A DNA stretch of 64,000 bases from Anaerobaca lacustris (GTDB taxonomy: Bacteria > Planctomycetota > Phycisphaerae > Sedimentisphaerales > Anaerobacaceae). The notes beneath the pieces are model-generated. The model searched no databases. It had not been told where the DNA came from and saw nothing but the letters and a program-made list of their open reading frames with translations. Of this stretch, positions 1 to 8,441 are shown in pieces. Both the position numbers and the translations under genes were made by a program. The DNA is taken from contig NZ_JASCXX010000029.1 in the NCBI RefSeq assembly GCF_030012215.1, positions 1 to 64,000 of the forward strand, written 5' to 3'. Numbering within the stretch: the stretch's first letter is position 1; each line of letters begins with the position of its first letter.

Positions 1-289
1 TTTACTTATCGCCCCCATCGTCGATGCCGATAAGATAGTAGAGGTGGGTGAGACGTGGTTACCGTGATGCGGCATGGACGTCGGCCGGGAAAGTCTCTCG
101 TCCAGCCAGTGAGGCGAACTGCATTGGGGACGCCAGTTGCGAGTACTTTCCCGCTTTGCAGTGTGGCGGCATAGATATGCGCGATCTTTCCCGGCTGCTA
201 TGCTGACAGACGAAATGCTCTACTGCCATAGTGTCAGAGCATTTCGAGGGATAGCGAGAAGTTGCTGGGGCTCATGGGAGGTAAGTGGA
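1..289. other. Non-coding left edge
   Basis: No convincing gene is visible here. An open frame runs in from base 137, but its first 51 codons look non-coding and the following gene has a good ribosome binding site only at 276-285. A 7-bp inverted repeat (CTTATCG / CGATAAG, about 8-37) could be the end of a gene to the left, but it has no T-run. Confidence 0.5.
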
Positions 290-502
290 ATGCCGGACGA
301 TATTCAATGGATGGCGAACTGCGTTGCCAAGGCCTGGAAAGGCAATGCGTTGGTCACGCAAGCCGCCATTGAGCGCATAGGCAAGGCACTTGCTGGTGAA
401 CTGAGCGAAGGGTCTCTCTCTTCCGGCAAACTCAAAGGTTTGGCAGCCGCGCTGATCGCGGACATGGTCCCAGCAGCGCCCGGAACGGAGGCGGATAAAT
501 GA
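290..502 (+). CDS. Small protein, first gene of candidate defence cassette
   Basis: A 70-residue soluble protein of no recognised family. The ATG at 290 follows a strong Shine-Dalgarno (GGGAGGTAAG, 276-285), which is why this start is preferred to the longer frame opening at 137. The sequence is mostly helical in appearance (AIERIGKAL, LKGLAAALIADM) with no Cys or transmembrane segment. Its TGA overlaps the ATG of the SMC-like ATPase gene (ATGA at 499-502), so the two are probably translationally coupled. A small helical partner of an SMC-like ATPase is plausible, but that is inference from position only. Confidence 0.6.
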   Translation: MPDDIQWMANCVAKAWKGNALVTQAAIERIGKALAGELSEGSLSSGKLKGLAAALIADMVPAAPGTEADK

Positions 503-2850
503 GAATCAAGGACATCACGCTGGCATGGTTTCGCGGGGCAGCTGATCCCGTCTCGCTCAATACGAAGTGCGCGTCAATGCTTGTCTACGGTGAGAATGGT
601 TCGGGGAAATCATCATTTGTAGATGCTGTAGAGTATGTGCTTAAAGGTGGCAAGATTGGCCATCTCTCTCATGAGTACAGTGGCAAACGCCAGGAGAGGG
701 CAATCCTCAACACGCACAGACCGGAGACCGAGAAGACAAGGTTCGCCATAAGATTCCAGGACGACTCGGAACTCAAGATTGAAGTCAAACCGGATGGGTC
801 ATCAGCTTGCTCTGGAGCGGAGGCGGGTGAGACGGGTGACTGGGAGTACAGGCGCACCGTGCTCCGCCAAGATGAAGTCACGGAATTCATCCACGATACG
901 AAGGGAAATAAGTACTCTGCTCTCCTGCCGCTTCTGGGCTTGGGTCAGATGGAGCTGGCAGCCGAAAACCTACGGCAACTGGCCAAGTTCATCACGCAAG
1001 AATCGAAGCTTAGAGAGGTCAAGTCTGGCCTCGAGCAACTGGAACAGCGCCGCAAGAGTGTCTTTGGCTGCAAGACAGATGAAGAGATCGCGCAGACGAT
1101 TCAATATCTTCATGGAACCTACTGTAGCAAGGAGCCTGCGACGCAAGATCCGTTGGCACGCTGCGAGGAAGTGGCGACGGCTATCGATCTACAGATGTCG
1201 CAATTCACCGCTGACCAACAACGATACTTGGCACTCCATGAAATGGGGCAGATCGCTCTCGTAAGCCAAGTTGTTGCCGTGCGCACTGCGACGAACAAGC
1301 TGGTGGCGATCGCTGAACCACTGTTAGCAGAGAAGTTAGCTGTGCTGGAATCCACAGTCACTTTTGCACAGAAGTTGGAGGCTGAGAAGGAGGTCATTTG
1401 CCCCGCCTGTGGGAAGTCAATTCCAGCCGAGGAACTCCAAGCGCACGTTATGGCGGAGACAAAGCGCCTTGAAAATGTCATGGCCACATATAATTCTCGC
1501 AAGACGGCTGCAGGGATTCTGTGTGGTAATCTCAAGTTGCTTCAGACCCATCTGGCTAAATCAAGTATCGAGCAATGGCGGGATAGTCTTTCGAAGGCGG
1601 GATTCGCGAAAAACCTCGAATATGGGAAGAAGGTTGACACGGAGGCGCTCCGCTCCTCTCTCAACGAGGAAGGCCTCCAGGCAGTCGAGAAGATGCTCCT
1701 TCCACTGGTTACTACTGCCGCGACCGACTCAAAGGACGCTCCCCCCGATGTCAAACAGCTTTCGGCGGACAAGAAGACCGTCGAGATGGCAGCTTCAGTG
1801 ATCGAGGCCACAGAGCAAGCCGCTGCCTTGCGGCGTGCGCAAGCGCTTTTGGATTTCATCATGTGCCTTGAGAACAGCATCCGAGAGGAAATCAGAGTGC
1901 GATCTGAGGCGGTCATAAAGGAAATCTCGGCAGACATCTGCCGCATGTGGTCAACCTTGCATCCCGGTGAGCGCATCGAGGGCGTAAGGCTGTATCTCCC
2001 TGAGGCCAGCGACAAGGCAATCGAGATTGGCCTCAAGTTTCATGGAGTCAATCAGGATTCGCCAAGGCTGACGCTCTCGGAAGGCTATCGAAATAGCCTT
2101 GGGCTATGCATTTTCCTGGCTATGGCTAAGCGCGAGGCGGTAAGGGATCATCCCTTGCTATTAGACGACGTTGTCGTTAGCCTGGACCGGGGCCATCGAG
2201 GCATGATTGTCGAAGTACTCGAACAGGAGTTCAGCGCGCGACAAGTTCTTCTGTTCACTCATGACCGTGACTGGTATGCGGAACTGCGGCAGCAACTCGA
2301 CAGCAAGAAATGGGTATTCAGAGCGCTATTGCCCTATGAAACACCAGATATCGGTATCCGCTTTTCAGACAAAACCACGACTTTTGCCGACGCGCGTGCC
2401 CATCTGAAGGAGCGTCCGGATTCTGCGGGCAACGACGCGCGGAAGATAATGGACATCGAGCTTGCGCTTATTGCTGAACGGCTACGAATGAGGATGCTGT
2501 ATCTTCGTGGCGCCAAGAACGACAAGAGAATGGCCCATGACTTTCTCGAACGTCTCATCGCAGATGGCAAGAAGTGCTTCCAGAAGAAGGAGAAAGATGG
2601 ATACACCCCTTACTCCGAGGCACTTGAGGCGTGCGACAAAACAGACCGACTCCTCATCTCATGGGCCAACCGTGGATCCCACACGTTCGACCTTGTCCGG
2701 CCAGAGGCAGAGAAGCTGATAGATGCGTGCGAGAACGCGCTTCAGTTCTTCACATGCTCCTCGTGTGGTAAGGCACTCTGGTTTGCCGATGCCGACGGAC
2801 CAGGGTATTGCCAATGTCAATGCGGTGAGATTCGGTGGCGCTATACCTAA
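499..2850 (+). CDS. SMC/Rad50-like AAA ATPase with zinc hook and C-terminal zinc ribbon
   Basis: 783 residues. Walker A GENGSGKS lies at 31-38; a long helical middle carries a zinc-hook-like CPACG (C301, C304); an ABC-type signature (LSEGYRNSLG) and Walker B (LLLDDVVVSLD, D556-D557) follow. This is the split-ATPase layout of Rad50/SbcC/RecF-type proteins. After the ATPase a helical region of about 120 residues leads to a zinc ribbon (C753, C756, C771-C775 cluster), which is not part of standard Rad50. In this family ATP binding clamps or loads on DNA, and many accessory members belong to anti-phage systems. Its start overlaps the preceding small gene; the next gene begins 42 bases downstream. 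The region is more A/T-rich than the core genes to the right, suggesting transfer. The specific system is not recognised. Confidence 0.85.
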   Translation: MRIKDITLAWFRGAADPVSLNTKCASMLVYGENGSGKSSFVDAVEYVLKGGKIGHLSHEYSGKRQERAILNTHRPETEKTRFAIRFQDDSELKIEVKPDGSSACSGAEAGETGDWEYRRTVLRQDEVTEFIHDTKGNKYSALLPLLGLGQMELAAENLRQLAKFITQESKLREVKSGLEQLEQRRKSVFGCKTDEEIAQTIQYLHGTYCSKEPATQDPLARCEEVATAIDLQMSQFTADQQRYLALHEMGQIALVSQVVAVRTATNKLVAIAEPLLAEKLAVLESTVTFAQKLEAEKEVICPACGKSIPAEELQAHVMAETKRLENVMATYNSRKTAAGILCGNLKLLQTHLAKSSIEQWRDSLSKAGFAKNLEYGKKVDTEALRSSLNEEGLQAVEKMLLPLVTTAATDSKDAPPDVKQLSADKKTVEMAASVIEATEQAAALRRAQALLDFIMCLENSIREEIRVRSEAVIKEISADICRMWSTLHPGERIEGVRLYLPEASDKAIEIGLKFHGVNQDSPRLTLSEGYRNSLGLCIFLAMAKREAVRDHPLLLDDVVVSLDRGHRGMIVEVLEQEFSARQVLLFTHDRDWYAELRQQLDSKKWVFRALLPYETPDIGIRFSDKTTTFADARAHLKERPDSAGNDARKIMDIELALIAERLRMRMLYLRGAKNDKRMAHDFLERLIADGKKCFQKKEKDGYTPYSEALEACDKTDRLLISWANRGSHTFDLVRPEAEKLIDACENALQFFTCSSCGKALWFADADGPGYCQCQCGEIRWRYT

Positions 2851-2892
2851 GCCCGGCATCTCTGCCAGTCCCCAAGAAAGGAGACAATCGCA

Positions 2893-3774
2893 GTGGAAGA
2901 CGTGGATTTCCGGGCCAACGAAGGACCAAACGAGCCAGAGGAAACCGCGATTGAGGCCGTTGGCAATCGACTGAGCAGCCACCTCAAAGGCGAGAAGAAG
3001 CGCCGATACGGCCGTTTCACGGTAGCCGCACTGGGGAGCATCCCGTGGCTGGGCGGCTTCTTGAGCGCCTCTGCGGCGATGCATGCAGAGAAGGACCAGA
3101 GTCGCGTCAATGAGTTCCAACGCCAATGGGTTGAAGAGCTTCAGGGCAAGATCGTTAAACTCGGAGACACGCTGATCCAGATCATAGAGCGGCTCGACGG
3201 CTTCGGCGATGAAATCCGAGATCGCCTTGAGTCGCCCGACTATCTGGCGCTTGTAGGGAAGGGGTTCAGACTCTGGGATCAGGCGGATACCGATGAGAAG
3301 CGAGACCTGGTGCGAAAGCTCTTATCTAACGCGTGTGCGACAGAGTTGTGCCCGGATGATCTCGTCCGCCTGTTCCTCGATTGGATTGACACGTATCACG
3401 AGGCTCACTTTCGTGTCATCAGGGAGGTGTATCAGCAGCCGGGAATCACGCGGGGCCAGATATGGGACAAGATCGGCAAGACTCGGCCGCGCGAAGACTC
3501 CGCCGAGGCCGATGTCTACAAGCTCCTGATTCGCGATCTCAGCACCGGTGGCGTGATCCGCCAGTATCGCCAGACGGATGGCCGGGGGAACTTCTTGAAG
3601 AAGACCAGTCAGATGAGCCGGGCCTCATCCGCCCAGACGATGAAATCAGCCTTCGACGACCACGAGCCCTATGAGCTGACCGAACTCGGCCGCCAGTTCG
3701 TGCATTACACCATGAACGAAGTCGTCCCGCGCATCGGAGCCAGCGACGCACCAAGCGACCATTCGACAGGGTAG
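2893..3774 (+). CDS. Unassigned protein with hydrophobic patch and winged-helix-like C-terminus
   Basis: 293 residues, GTG start supported by AAAGGAGA at 2877-2884. After a charged N-terminus there is one Gly/Ala/Trp-rich hydrophobic stretch (VAALGSIPWLGGFLSAS, about 45-62) that could insert in a membrane, then a long amphipathic helix region, then a part resembling a winged helix (PGITRGQIWDKI ... LIRDLSTGGVIRQY) followed by a short helical tail. No enzyme motif is seen. It sits between the SMC-like ATPase and a HEPN-motif protein in the same orientation. A membrane-acting effector or a DNA-binding partner are both possible; neither is shown by the sequence. Confidence 0.65.
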   Translation: MEDVDFRANEGPNEPEETAIEAVGNRLSSHLKGEKKRRYGRFTVAALGSIPWLGGFLSASAAMHAEKDQSRVNEFQRQWVEELQGKIVKLGDTLIQIIERLDGFGDEIRDRLESPDYLALVGKGFRLWDQADTDEKRDLVRKLLSNACATELCPDDLVRLFLDWIDTYHEAHFRVIREVYQQPGITRGQIWDKIGKTRPREDSAEADVYKLLIRDLSTGGVIRQYRQTDGRGNFLKKTSQMSRASSAQTMKSAFDDHEPYELTELGRQFVHYTMNEVVPRIGASDAPSDHSTG

Positions 3775-3783
3775 AGATCGGAC

Positions 3784-3993
3784 GTGGCATCTTACACGCG
3801 CTCTGAACCAACTGAATTGCGGCGTGGCAAGGCATTTCACAAGCTCATTCAGGCGAAATGGCAGGGGGAGGACGAAAACAGTAGCTTCTTTGGGCGATAT
3901 ATCATAAGACTTGGCGGCCACAGAAGACCCATAGAGATCTACGTTGATGATAACGCTGTGGAGACTCTACCCGGATTCTCGCCCGAACTCTAA
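3784..3993 (+). CDS. Small unassigned protein in defence-like cassette
   Basis: 69 residues, GTG start nine bases after the preceding stop; upstream AGGGTAGAGA could serve as a weak ribosome binding site. The protein is basic in its first half and ends in a beta-rich segment (YIIRLGGHRRPIEIYVDD). It has no recognised domain, signal peptide or metal motif. The tight spacing in a same-strand run supports it as a real gene of the cassette. Confidence 0.45.
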   Translation: MASYTRSEPTELRRGKAFHKLIQAKWQGEDENSSFFGRYIIRLGGHRRPIEIYVDDNAVETLPGFSPEL

Positions 3994-4038
3994 TGCGGCT
4001 CAGGTCAGCAAGATTGATGTTGCCCGTGAGATGATACC

Positions 4039-5643
4039 ATGAACGAAGACAAAGAGAACACGACGGTCCGGATCACGCATGTCACCTTGAACCTCACGCC
4101 AAACGTGGGTGATGACGACTGTCTCTTGTATATCCGGGTTGTTCCGGATGGACAAGACGGCGCAGTCGTGTATGCAAGAAGCTTATTGCCCGACGAACAG
4201 GATGACGGACAGCCCATTCTCCTGAGGTGCACTTTGGGTGAACGTCTGACATTTCGCCCCGGAGCGATACGATTATCGATTGAGGATGCAGATCGACTGA
4301 GCAAGCCTGAAGCTGATGGCTATCGGCCCATCACAAACACTGTATGGACGTGGCTCAGACTATGGCCAGTATCCAATGAGGGTCTCTTCCACTACCTTCT
4401 TGCCAGCGCACGACGTCTGGATGGAACGCATATGCTGTTCGCTGACATGAAGCGCGTCATGAACGACGCCTCAGGTGGTTTTGTCGCTCTTCGTGGGCAG
4501 TTTTTCCACGCTCTGTCTGCCGCAGAGATTCTTATTGTTGCGCTCGGCAGGAGCATACACCTGTTGGATGGGCTTGCAAAGAAATTCTCAGCTCCCGTTC
4601 CACTTCCAACAAGCATTGATTCGAAGAGGCAGACCATTCGCGAACTCCGAAACGCGTTTGAACACATAGACGATCGCGCACTCGGGCAGGTGCGCGGCCG
4701 TCCTGATCCTAACGCCCTTACCGTCTTTGACCAACGATCCTTCGTACAAAAAGGAAAGCTGACGTACGCAGAACACAACCTGAGCATCGACGATGATGTG
4801 ATCCAAATGCTCATAGATGGCCGCCAGTACATCAAGGACGTCACCGCATATTTCGTGGGGGATGCCAAACAGTTGAACGCACCGATCCATTTCTTTGGAT
4901 CGTCCCCAGATGCAGTGGCCTCTGATGGCCAGCAGGTGAAAGGTCCATTGTGTACTGGCGACAGGTTGGGCAAGACACATGTTAAGGCATCTGAGTTTCG
5001 GTTTGCTGTGGGGGCGCCGAACACACGCCGATCATCGGTATGGAAGGTGTGGACCAGGAAGAGCGACATATACATACAATCCAGAATGATGGGATACAGC
5101 ACCAAAGTTTCCCTGCACGAATCGGGCCAATGCCAATGGTCCATGACGTCCGAATGGGTGCGCAAGGCACAGCCGCGAACCGCGGATAGACACATGGTCC
5201 ACTGGCGTCTCCAGAAGCCGGCGGGTAGACAGGCCATTCATGTCTTTCGTATCGCCATACCGGAGAGTGAACTTCGCCAAGTCGAGACCAACGAGAGACT
5301 CACGAGAGTAAGGTGGATCACCGCTCCCGCTGAGCAAGCTGCGATTTTCGTCGAATGCTATCTTACTCCGCCCACAGGCGAAGCTCCGCACGCAGACCTT
5401 CCATATGACCATCTGGCGTCGTTGAGACTTGCGGATTCACGTTGGTTCGTCCTCCTAGCCCATGAAGTGCCCGTGCCCTCTGATGTTGCAGTTCGCCTTG
5501 GCGCAGCGCGAAGTGAAATAATCGCGATGGCTCAAAACGCCGGCATCCAACCAAAGCCGCAATACCGTGCGGTTGGCTTTGTGAACTTTGATGACCCAAA
5601 TCTCAAGGGAATGATAGAATTGGTCCCCTGCCAAGGCCACTGA
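4039..5643 (+). CDS. HEPN-motif protein, last gene of candidate defence cassette
   Basis: 534 residues. The N-terminal ~110 residues look beta-rich. A helical region (about 140-270) contains LRNAFEHID, matching the HEPN ribonuclease motif R-N-x3-H with R204, N205 and H209. HEPN proteins are commonly RNA-cutting toxins or effectors in abortive-infection and toxin-antitoxin systems. The C-terminal half is unassigned and mixed alpha/beta. The gene starts 45 bases after the preceding small gene and ends the same-strand run; repeats follow it. HEPN assignment rests on the motif plus its helical context, so it is likely but not certain. Some HEPN-like domains with this motif are non-catalytic. Confidence 0.65.
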   Translation: MNEDKENTTVRITHVTLNLTPNVGDDDCLLYIRVVPDGQDGAVVYARSLLPDEQDDGQPILLRCTLGERLTFRPGAIRLSIEDADRLSKPEADGYRPITNTVWTWLRLWPVSNEGLFHYLLASARRLDGTHMLFADMKRVMNDASGGFVALRGQFFHALSAAEILIVALGRSIHLLDGLAKKFSAPVPLPTSIDSKRQTIRELRNAFEHIDDRALGQVRGRPDPNALTVFDQRSFVQKGKLTYAEHNLSIDDDVIQMLIDGRQYIKDVTAYFVGDAKQLNAPIHFFGSSPDAVASDGQQVKGPLCTGDRLGKTHVKASEFRFAVGAPNTRRSSVWKVWTRKSDIYIQSRMMGYSTKVSLHESGQCQWSMTSEWVRKAQPRTADRHMVHWRLQKPAGRQAIHVFRIAIPESELRQVETNERLTRVRWITAPAEQAAIFVECYLTPPTGEAPHADLPYDHLASLRLADSRWFVLLAHEVPVPSDVAVRLGAARSEIIAMAQNAGIQPKPQYRAVGFVNFDDPNLKGMIELVPCQGH

Positions 5644-5835
5644 GTGACTGCCTCCTGTGACTCACACGGGCCTGCCATCTGCTCCGATGGCCCACGTCAC
5701 TTCTACGATTCCCACAAAGACTGTATTATACCGCTTCCCCGCATGTCTGCCCGAGACTTGATGGCGGTAGCATTTCATGGGCCACACCGCCAACTGCGTC
5801 ACACTTGTTTGCCACTTGCCATGTCGCCAGTATGG

Positions 5836-5873
5836 CGAGATACGAGCGACGAGCGACGAATCACGAGATACGA
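5836..5873. repeat. Degenerate GAGATACGAGCGACGA repeat, copy 1
   Basis: Internal units ACGAGCGACGA and TCACGAGATACGAG repeat within the element, and closely related strings recur at 6101-6135 and 62355-62380. All three lie outside genes. Confidence 0.6.
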
Positions 5874-6100
5874 GCCGCCTGAACGAAGCAGGCGACTAAG
5901 CGATGCCGCCGTTCGCGACTCCAAACGTAATCGGACAGCATCCGGTTCTCAAGCATACATCTCAATACTGAGGTATTTCCGGCCTTCCCTTATCGCTTCA
6001 TGCTGTGCACTTCCTCTTTCACTGTCACCCTTGAACCCATCCTCCCACCCCGCCGCCTGACACCCGATCCCCGACCCGTCTTATCGCTACCCGGGGTCAG

Positions 6101-6135
6101 CGAGATACGAACGACGAGCGACGAGTCACGCGCGA
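6101..6135. repeat. Degenerate GAGATACGAGCGACGA repeat, copy 2
   Basis: Shares GAGATACGA-CGACGAGCGACGAGTCACG with the copy at 5836-5873, with a few substitutions, in the same orientation and about 265 bases away. Confidence 0.6.
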
Positions 6136-6290
6136 CGCCGGGCGACCGGGTGACATCGAGTCCGGACAGCCGGGACGTGCTCGGTTGCCGCAGCGACCCT
6201 CGAAGCCGCGCCTGGATCGAAAGCGTGCGCATCGATTTCCGAAAGCAAAGCACACAACTGAACGTCGTGCGACAACGCACCTGAGCAGGA

Positions 6291-6368
6291 GTGGCAGCCT
6301 CAAACGAAGTTTGGGGATGGCACGCTCGTGGAAACCATCCCCAAGTCCTTCGGACTTAAGGCTGCCAC
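6291..6368. ncRNA. Cloverleaf-forming element (candidate structured RNA or mobile repeat)
   Basis: A 10-bp outer stem (GTGGCAGCCT 6291-6300 with AGGCTGCCAC 6359-6368) encloses three perfect hairpins: CAAAC/GTTTG (6301-6313), GGGATGG/CCATCCC (6314-6341, with an inner CAC/GTG), and AAGTCC/GGACTT (6343-6357). Nearly every base is used. It is not a tRNA: arm lengths and the T-loop do not fit. It ends about 30 bases before the next start codon, so it may act in cis on that gene, or it may be a palindromic mobile repeat. No second copy was found in the window. Confidence 0.55.
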
Positions 6369-6397
6369 ACACTCACCACACAAATTGGGAGTTTGTC

Positions 6398-6730
6398 ATG
6401 GACAACCGACACATCACCGACGAGCGACAGGTGCTGACGTCTCTATCGCGAGAGGCGACGGCCAACCGCAAAGAAGCTTCGCTCGTTGTCAGCGGCGGGG
6501 CGGGATCGCCCGCCTGGCCGGTGAAGGTCAAGAGCCACGTCGCGTGGAACGTCTACTGCGTCCGCGCCGTGGCCCTGGGCGAAGCCGGCTCGGTTCCCGT
6601 CGAGATCGGCCAGGAGATCGAGGCGACGAACCTGGCCGAATCGTTTACCGGCGAAGGCACGCTGCCGGCCGGAACCTTCGCTTTGCTGTTCCGCGCCGGC
6701 GAACGGAACGTCTTCTGCACCAAACCATGA
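6398..6730 (+). CDS. Unassigned 110-residue protein
   Basis: ATG at 6398 follows GGGAG (6387-6391). The C-terminal two thirds look like a small beta-barrel or beta-sandwich (KVKSHVAWNVYCVRAV, GTFALLFRAGERNVFCTKP). No signal peptide, metal site or catalytic motif. It is the first of three closely spaced genes; a small beta protein followed by a one-helix membrane protein and a lipoprotein resembles envelope or phage lysis/tail modules, but this is only suggestive. The cloverleaf element lies directly upstream. Confidence 0.55.
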   Translation: MDNRHITDERQVLTSLSREATANRKEASLVVSGGAGSPAWPVKVKSHVAWNVYCVRAVALGEAGSVPVEIGQEIEATNLAESFTGEGTLPAGTFALLFRAGERNVFCTKP

Positions 6731-6761
6731 TGCAATCCGCAATTGGCTATTGGGGGTTGAT

Positions 6762-7025
6762 ATGACCAGACCGAATCCATCGTCCTGGCGGCTTGACCGC
6801 CGGATCAATCTGTCGGTCCTCGTGCAACTGGTGGCGCTGGCGTCGCTGATCCTCGGCAGTTGGCTCAACCTCCAGCGCCAGCTCGACGGGCTCCAGCGCG
6901 ATGTCACCATGCTGCTCAAGACCCAGGAGACATCTACGCAGAAGCTCGAAGTCCTCTCGACGCGAAGCCTCTCACACGAGTACCGCGTTCAAGCCATCGA
7001 AAAGCAGTTAGGAGAGAAGCCATGA
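6762..7025 (+). CDS. Small membrane protein with coiled coil
   Basis: 87 residues from ATG 6762 (an in-frame TTG lies four codons upstream; GGGGG precedes the ATG). One transmembrane helix (about 19-37, LSVLVQLVALASLILGSW) is followed by a heptad-like helix (LQRQLDGLQRDVTMLLKTQ). This holin- or spanin-like layout also fits many small envelope proteins. Its stop overlaps the start of the next lipoprotein gene (ATGA at 7022-7025), indicating coupling. Confidence 0.6.
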   Translation: MTRPNPSSWRLDRRINLSVLVQLVALASLILGSWLNLQRQLDGLQRDVTMLLKTQETSTQKLEVLSTRSLSHEYRVQAIEKQLGEKP

Positions 7026-7675
7026 AGAGCCGCGTTCTACCTTCGTATCTGTTTGTGCTTATCCCGATCGTTGCCTCGATCCTTCTGTTTGCGTGCGGCT
7101 GTGACAGCCTCCGGCTGGCGCCGAGCGAGTCGCTCAAGCAGAACGCCTGGCTGCACCATCGCACCACGGCCGTCGCCGCCGAGACGGCGCGGGCCGAAGA
7201 GACTTCGCAGGAGCTTCAGGCGCTGACGAAGCTCTCGGAAGTGCAGAGCCGGGCGTTCACGTCGTACTATGGCCTGCCGCGCGAGTACCCGCCGGCCGAG
7301 ACGAGCGAAGAGATCCTCGCCCAGTCGAACTGGGACCTGGCCGCCTCCGCCGCCGCCGAGTCCGTCGAGCGGCCCGATCCCTGGCAGGTCGCGGATTCCC
7401 TGCTGGAGGTGGGCATCGGTATCAGCGCCCTGCTGGGCGGCGTCTATGGCACGCGGGCGGTGCGCTTCCTCAAAGACGCCCAGGCCAAATCGACCGCGCT
7501 GAAGGAGATCATCCAGGGCAACGAGTCCTTCAAAAAGGCCAACGAAGCCCAGGCCCAACCCTTCAAAGCCGCCCACGCCAACCAATCGGCCCAAACCCGC
7601 CAACTCGTCGCCGCGATGAAGGGGCAATTCAGCCGAGGAACGTCTGGCGGGAATCCGCCAAGGATGCCGATATGA
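7022..7675 (+). CDS. Lipoprotein of unknown function
   Basis: 217 residues. The N-terminus is a signal peptide with a lipobox (LLFAC, acylated Cys probably C25), so the protein should be membrane-anchored outside the cytoplasm. A helical, Ala/Glu-rich body follows, with a short hydrophobic Gly-rich segment in the middle (VGIGISALLGGVYGTRAV, about 138-155) and a Gln/Ala-rich tail. It is coupled to the upstream one-helix membrane protein. No family recognised; a partner pair spanning the envelope is a reasonable guess. Confidence 0.6.
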   Translation: MKSRVLPSYLFVLIPIVASILLFACGCDSLRLAPSESLKQNAWLHHRTTAVAAETARAEETSQELQALTKLSEVQSRAFTSYYGLPREYPPAETSEEILAQSNWDLAASAAAESVERPDPWQVADSLLEVGIGISALLGGVYGTRAVRFLKDAQAKSTALKEIIQGNESFKKANEAQAQPFKAAHANQSAQTRQLVAAMKGQFSRGTSGGNPPRMPI

Positions 7676-7751
7676 ACTTGAGGAATGTGCCCGCGTAGCT
7701 TATTCTTGGCATGCGCTGATTGAGGACAGTTCTTCGCATAGATGAGCCTTT

Positions 7752-8441
7752 ATGACGTTCGAGTACGAAAACCAGATGGCCAAGCCGGCTGAGCGATGGT
7801 TGCGCGAGCAGGGGCTCATGGTCAAGCGGGAGTTTCCCACGCCGTGGGGGATCTGCGATCTGGTCGGCTGCTCTCTGAACAAGAACAAGGTGCGCCAGCG
7901 TCTCAGACTCAGACAGACCCAGCCGATCCGCTCGCAACTCCGCGTCCACCTGCTGTCGCTGATCCCTGAGGAAGGGCAGGGTTGTGTTGATGCTGATGAT
8001 CTACATCGGGTCTTTGAGCCCTATCTGGACAAGGAACGAATCGAGTGCGAACTCCGGCGGCTTGTGAAAGATCGCTTCGTAAGGCCGGCGGATGACCGGA
8101 TGTTCTGTAAGGTCAATGGCTGGATGCCCCTGCAGAAGAGACTGGTTGCTGTGGAGCTCAAACTGGCACGCATTGACGATGCCTTTCATCAAGCCATCAA
8201 CAACCTGGGATTCGCGGACGAATCCTACGTGGGCCTGCCGAGCGACGTGGCCATGCGACTCATCAACAGCAGCCGAAAAGGCGCGTACGCCCAAAGAGGC
8301 ATCGGTGTCCTGGCGGTAAGCACCGACCGTTGCCGTGTCGTCCTGCGCGCAACGAAGCGACCATCCAGCCCTGACAAGACCACCCAATCCTACGCCGTCG
8401 AACGCTTCTGGCTGCCCCACCTCAAAGACAATAGGGCATGA
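7752..8441 (+). CDS. PD-(D/E)xK nuclease-like protein
   Basis: 229 residues, ATG at 7752 without a clear ribosome binding site. The N-terminal part has a conserved Glu/Lys-rich strand-helix and GICDLVG (D near 37). Later VAVELKLARID (E and K near 137-139) followed by a Gln-containing helix (FHQAINN) matches the D...(D/E)-x-K plus Q order of PD-(D/E)xK nucleases. A winged-helix-like region lies between the two motifs (DDLHRVFEPYLDKERIECELRRL), an unusual insertion. The gene is convergent with, and overlaps by 20 bases, an unassigned gene next to an FRG-domain gene. Restriction or DNA-repair role is inferred, not shown. Confidence 0.55.
   Translation: MTFEYENQMAKPAERWLREQGLMVKREFPTPWGICDLVGCSLNKNKVRQRLRLRQTQPIRSQLRVHLLSLIPEEGQGCVDADDLHRVFEPYLDKERIECELRRLVKDRFVRPADDRMFCKVNGWMPLQKRLVAVELKLARIDDAFHQAINNLGFADESYVGLPSDVAMRLINSSRKGAYAQRGIGVLAVSTDRCRVVLRATKRPSSPDKTTQSYAVERFWLPHLKDNRA

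Larger units (their letters stand above)
5644..6290. other. Intergenic region with degenerate repeats
   Basis: No supported gene. The stretch holds two copies of a GAGATACGA/GCGACGA-type repeat (5836-5873 and 6101-6135) and a small 6-bp hairpin near 5673-5690 (GCCATC / GATGGC) shortly after the HEPN gene. Base composition changes from the A/T-richer cassette to GC-rich core within it, so it may mark the cassette's right boundary. Confidence 0.5.

Noticed and set aside
5644-6060. A 138-codon frame after the HEPN gene.
   Set aside because: It passes through degenerate repeats and has no recognisable protein character or ribosome binding site.
6291-6368. Reading the cloverleaf as a tRNA.
   Set aside because: Arm lengths, anticodon loop and T-loop do not fit any tRNA, and the closing stem is 10 bp.
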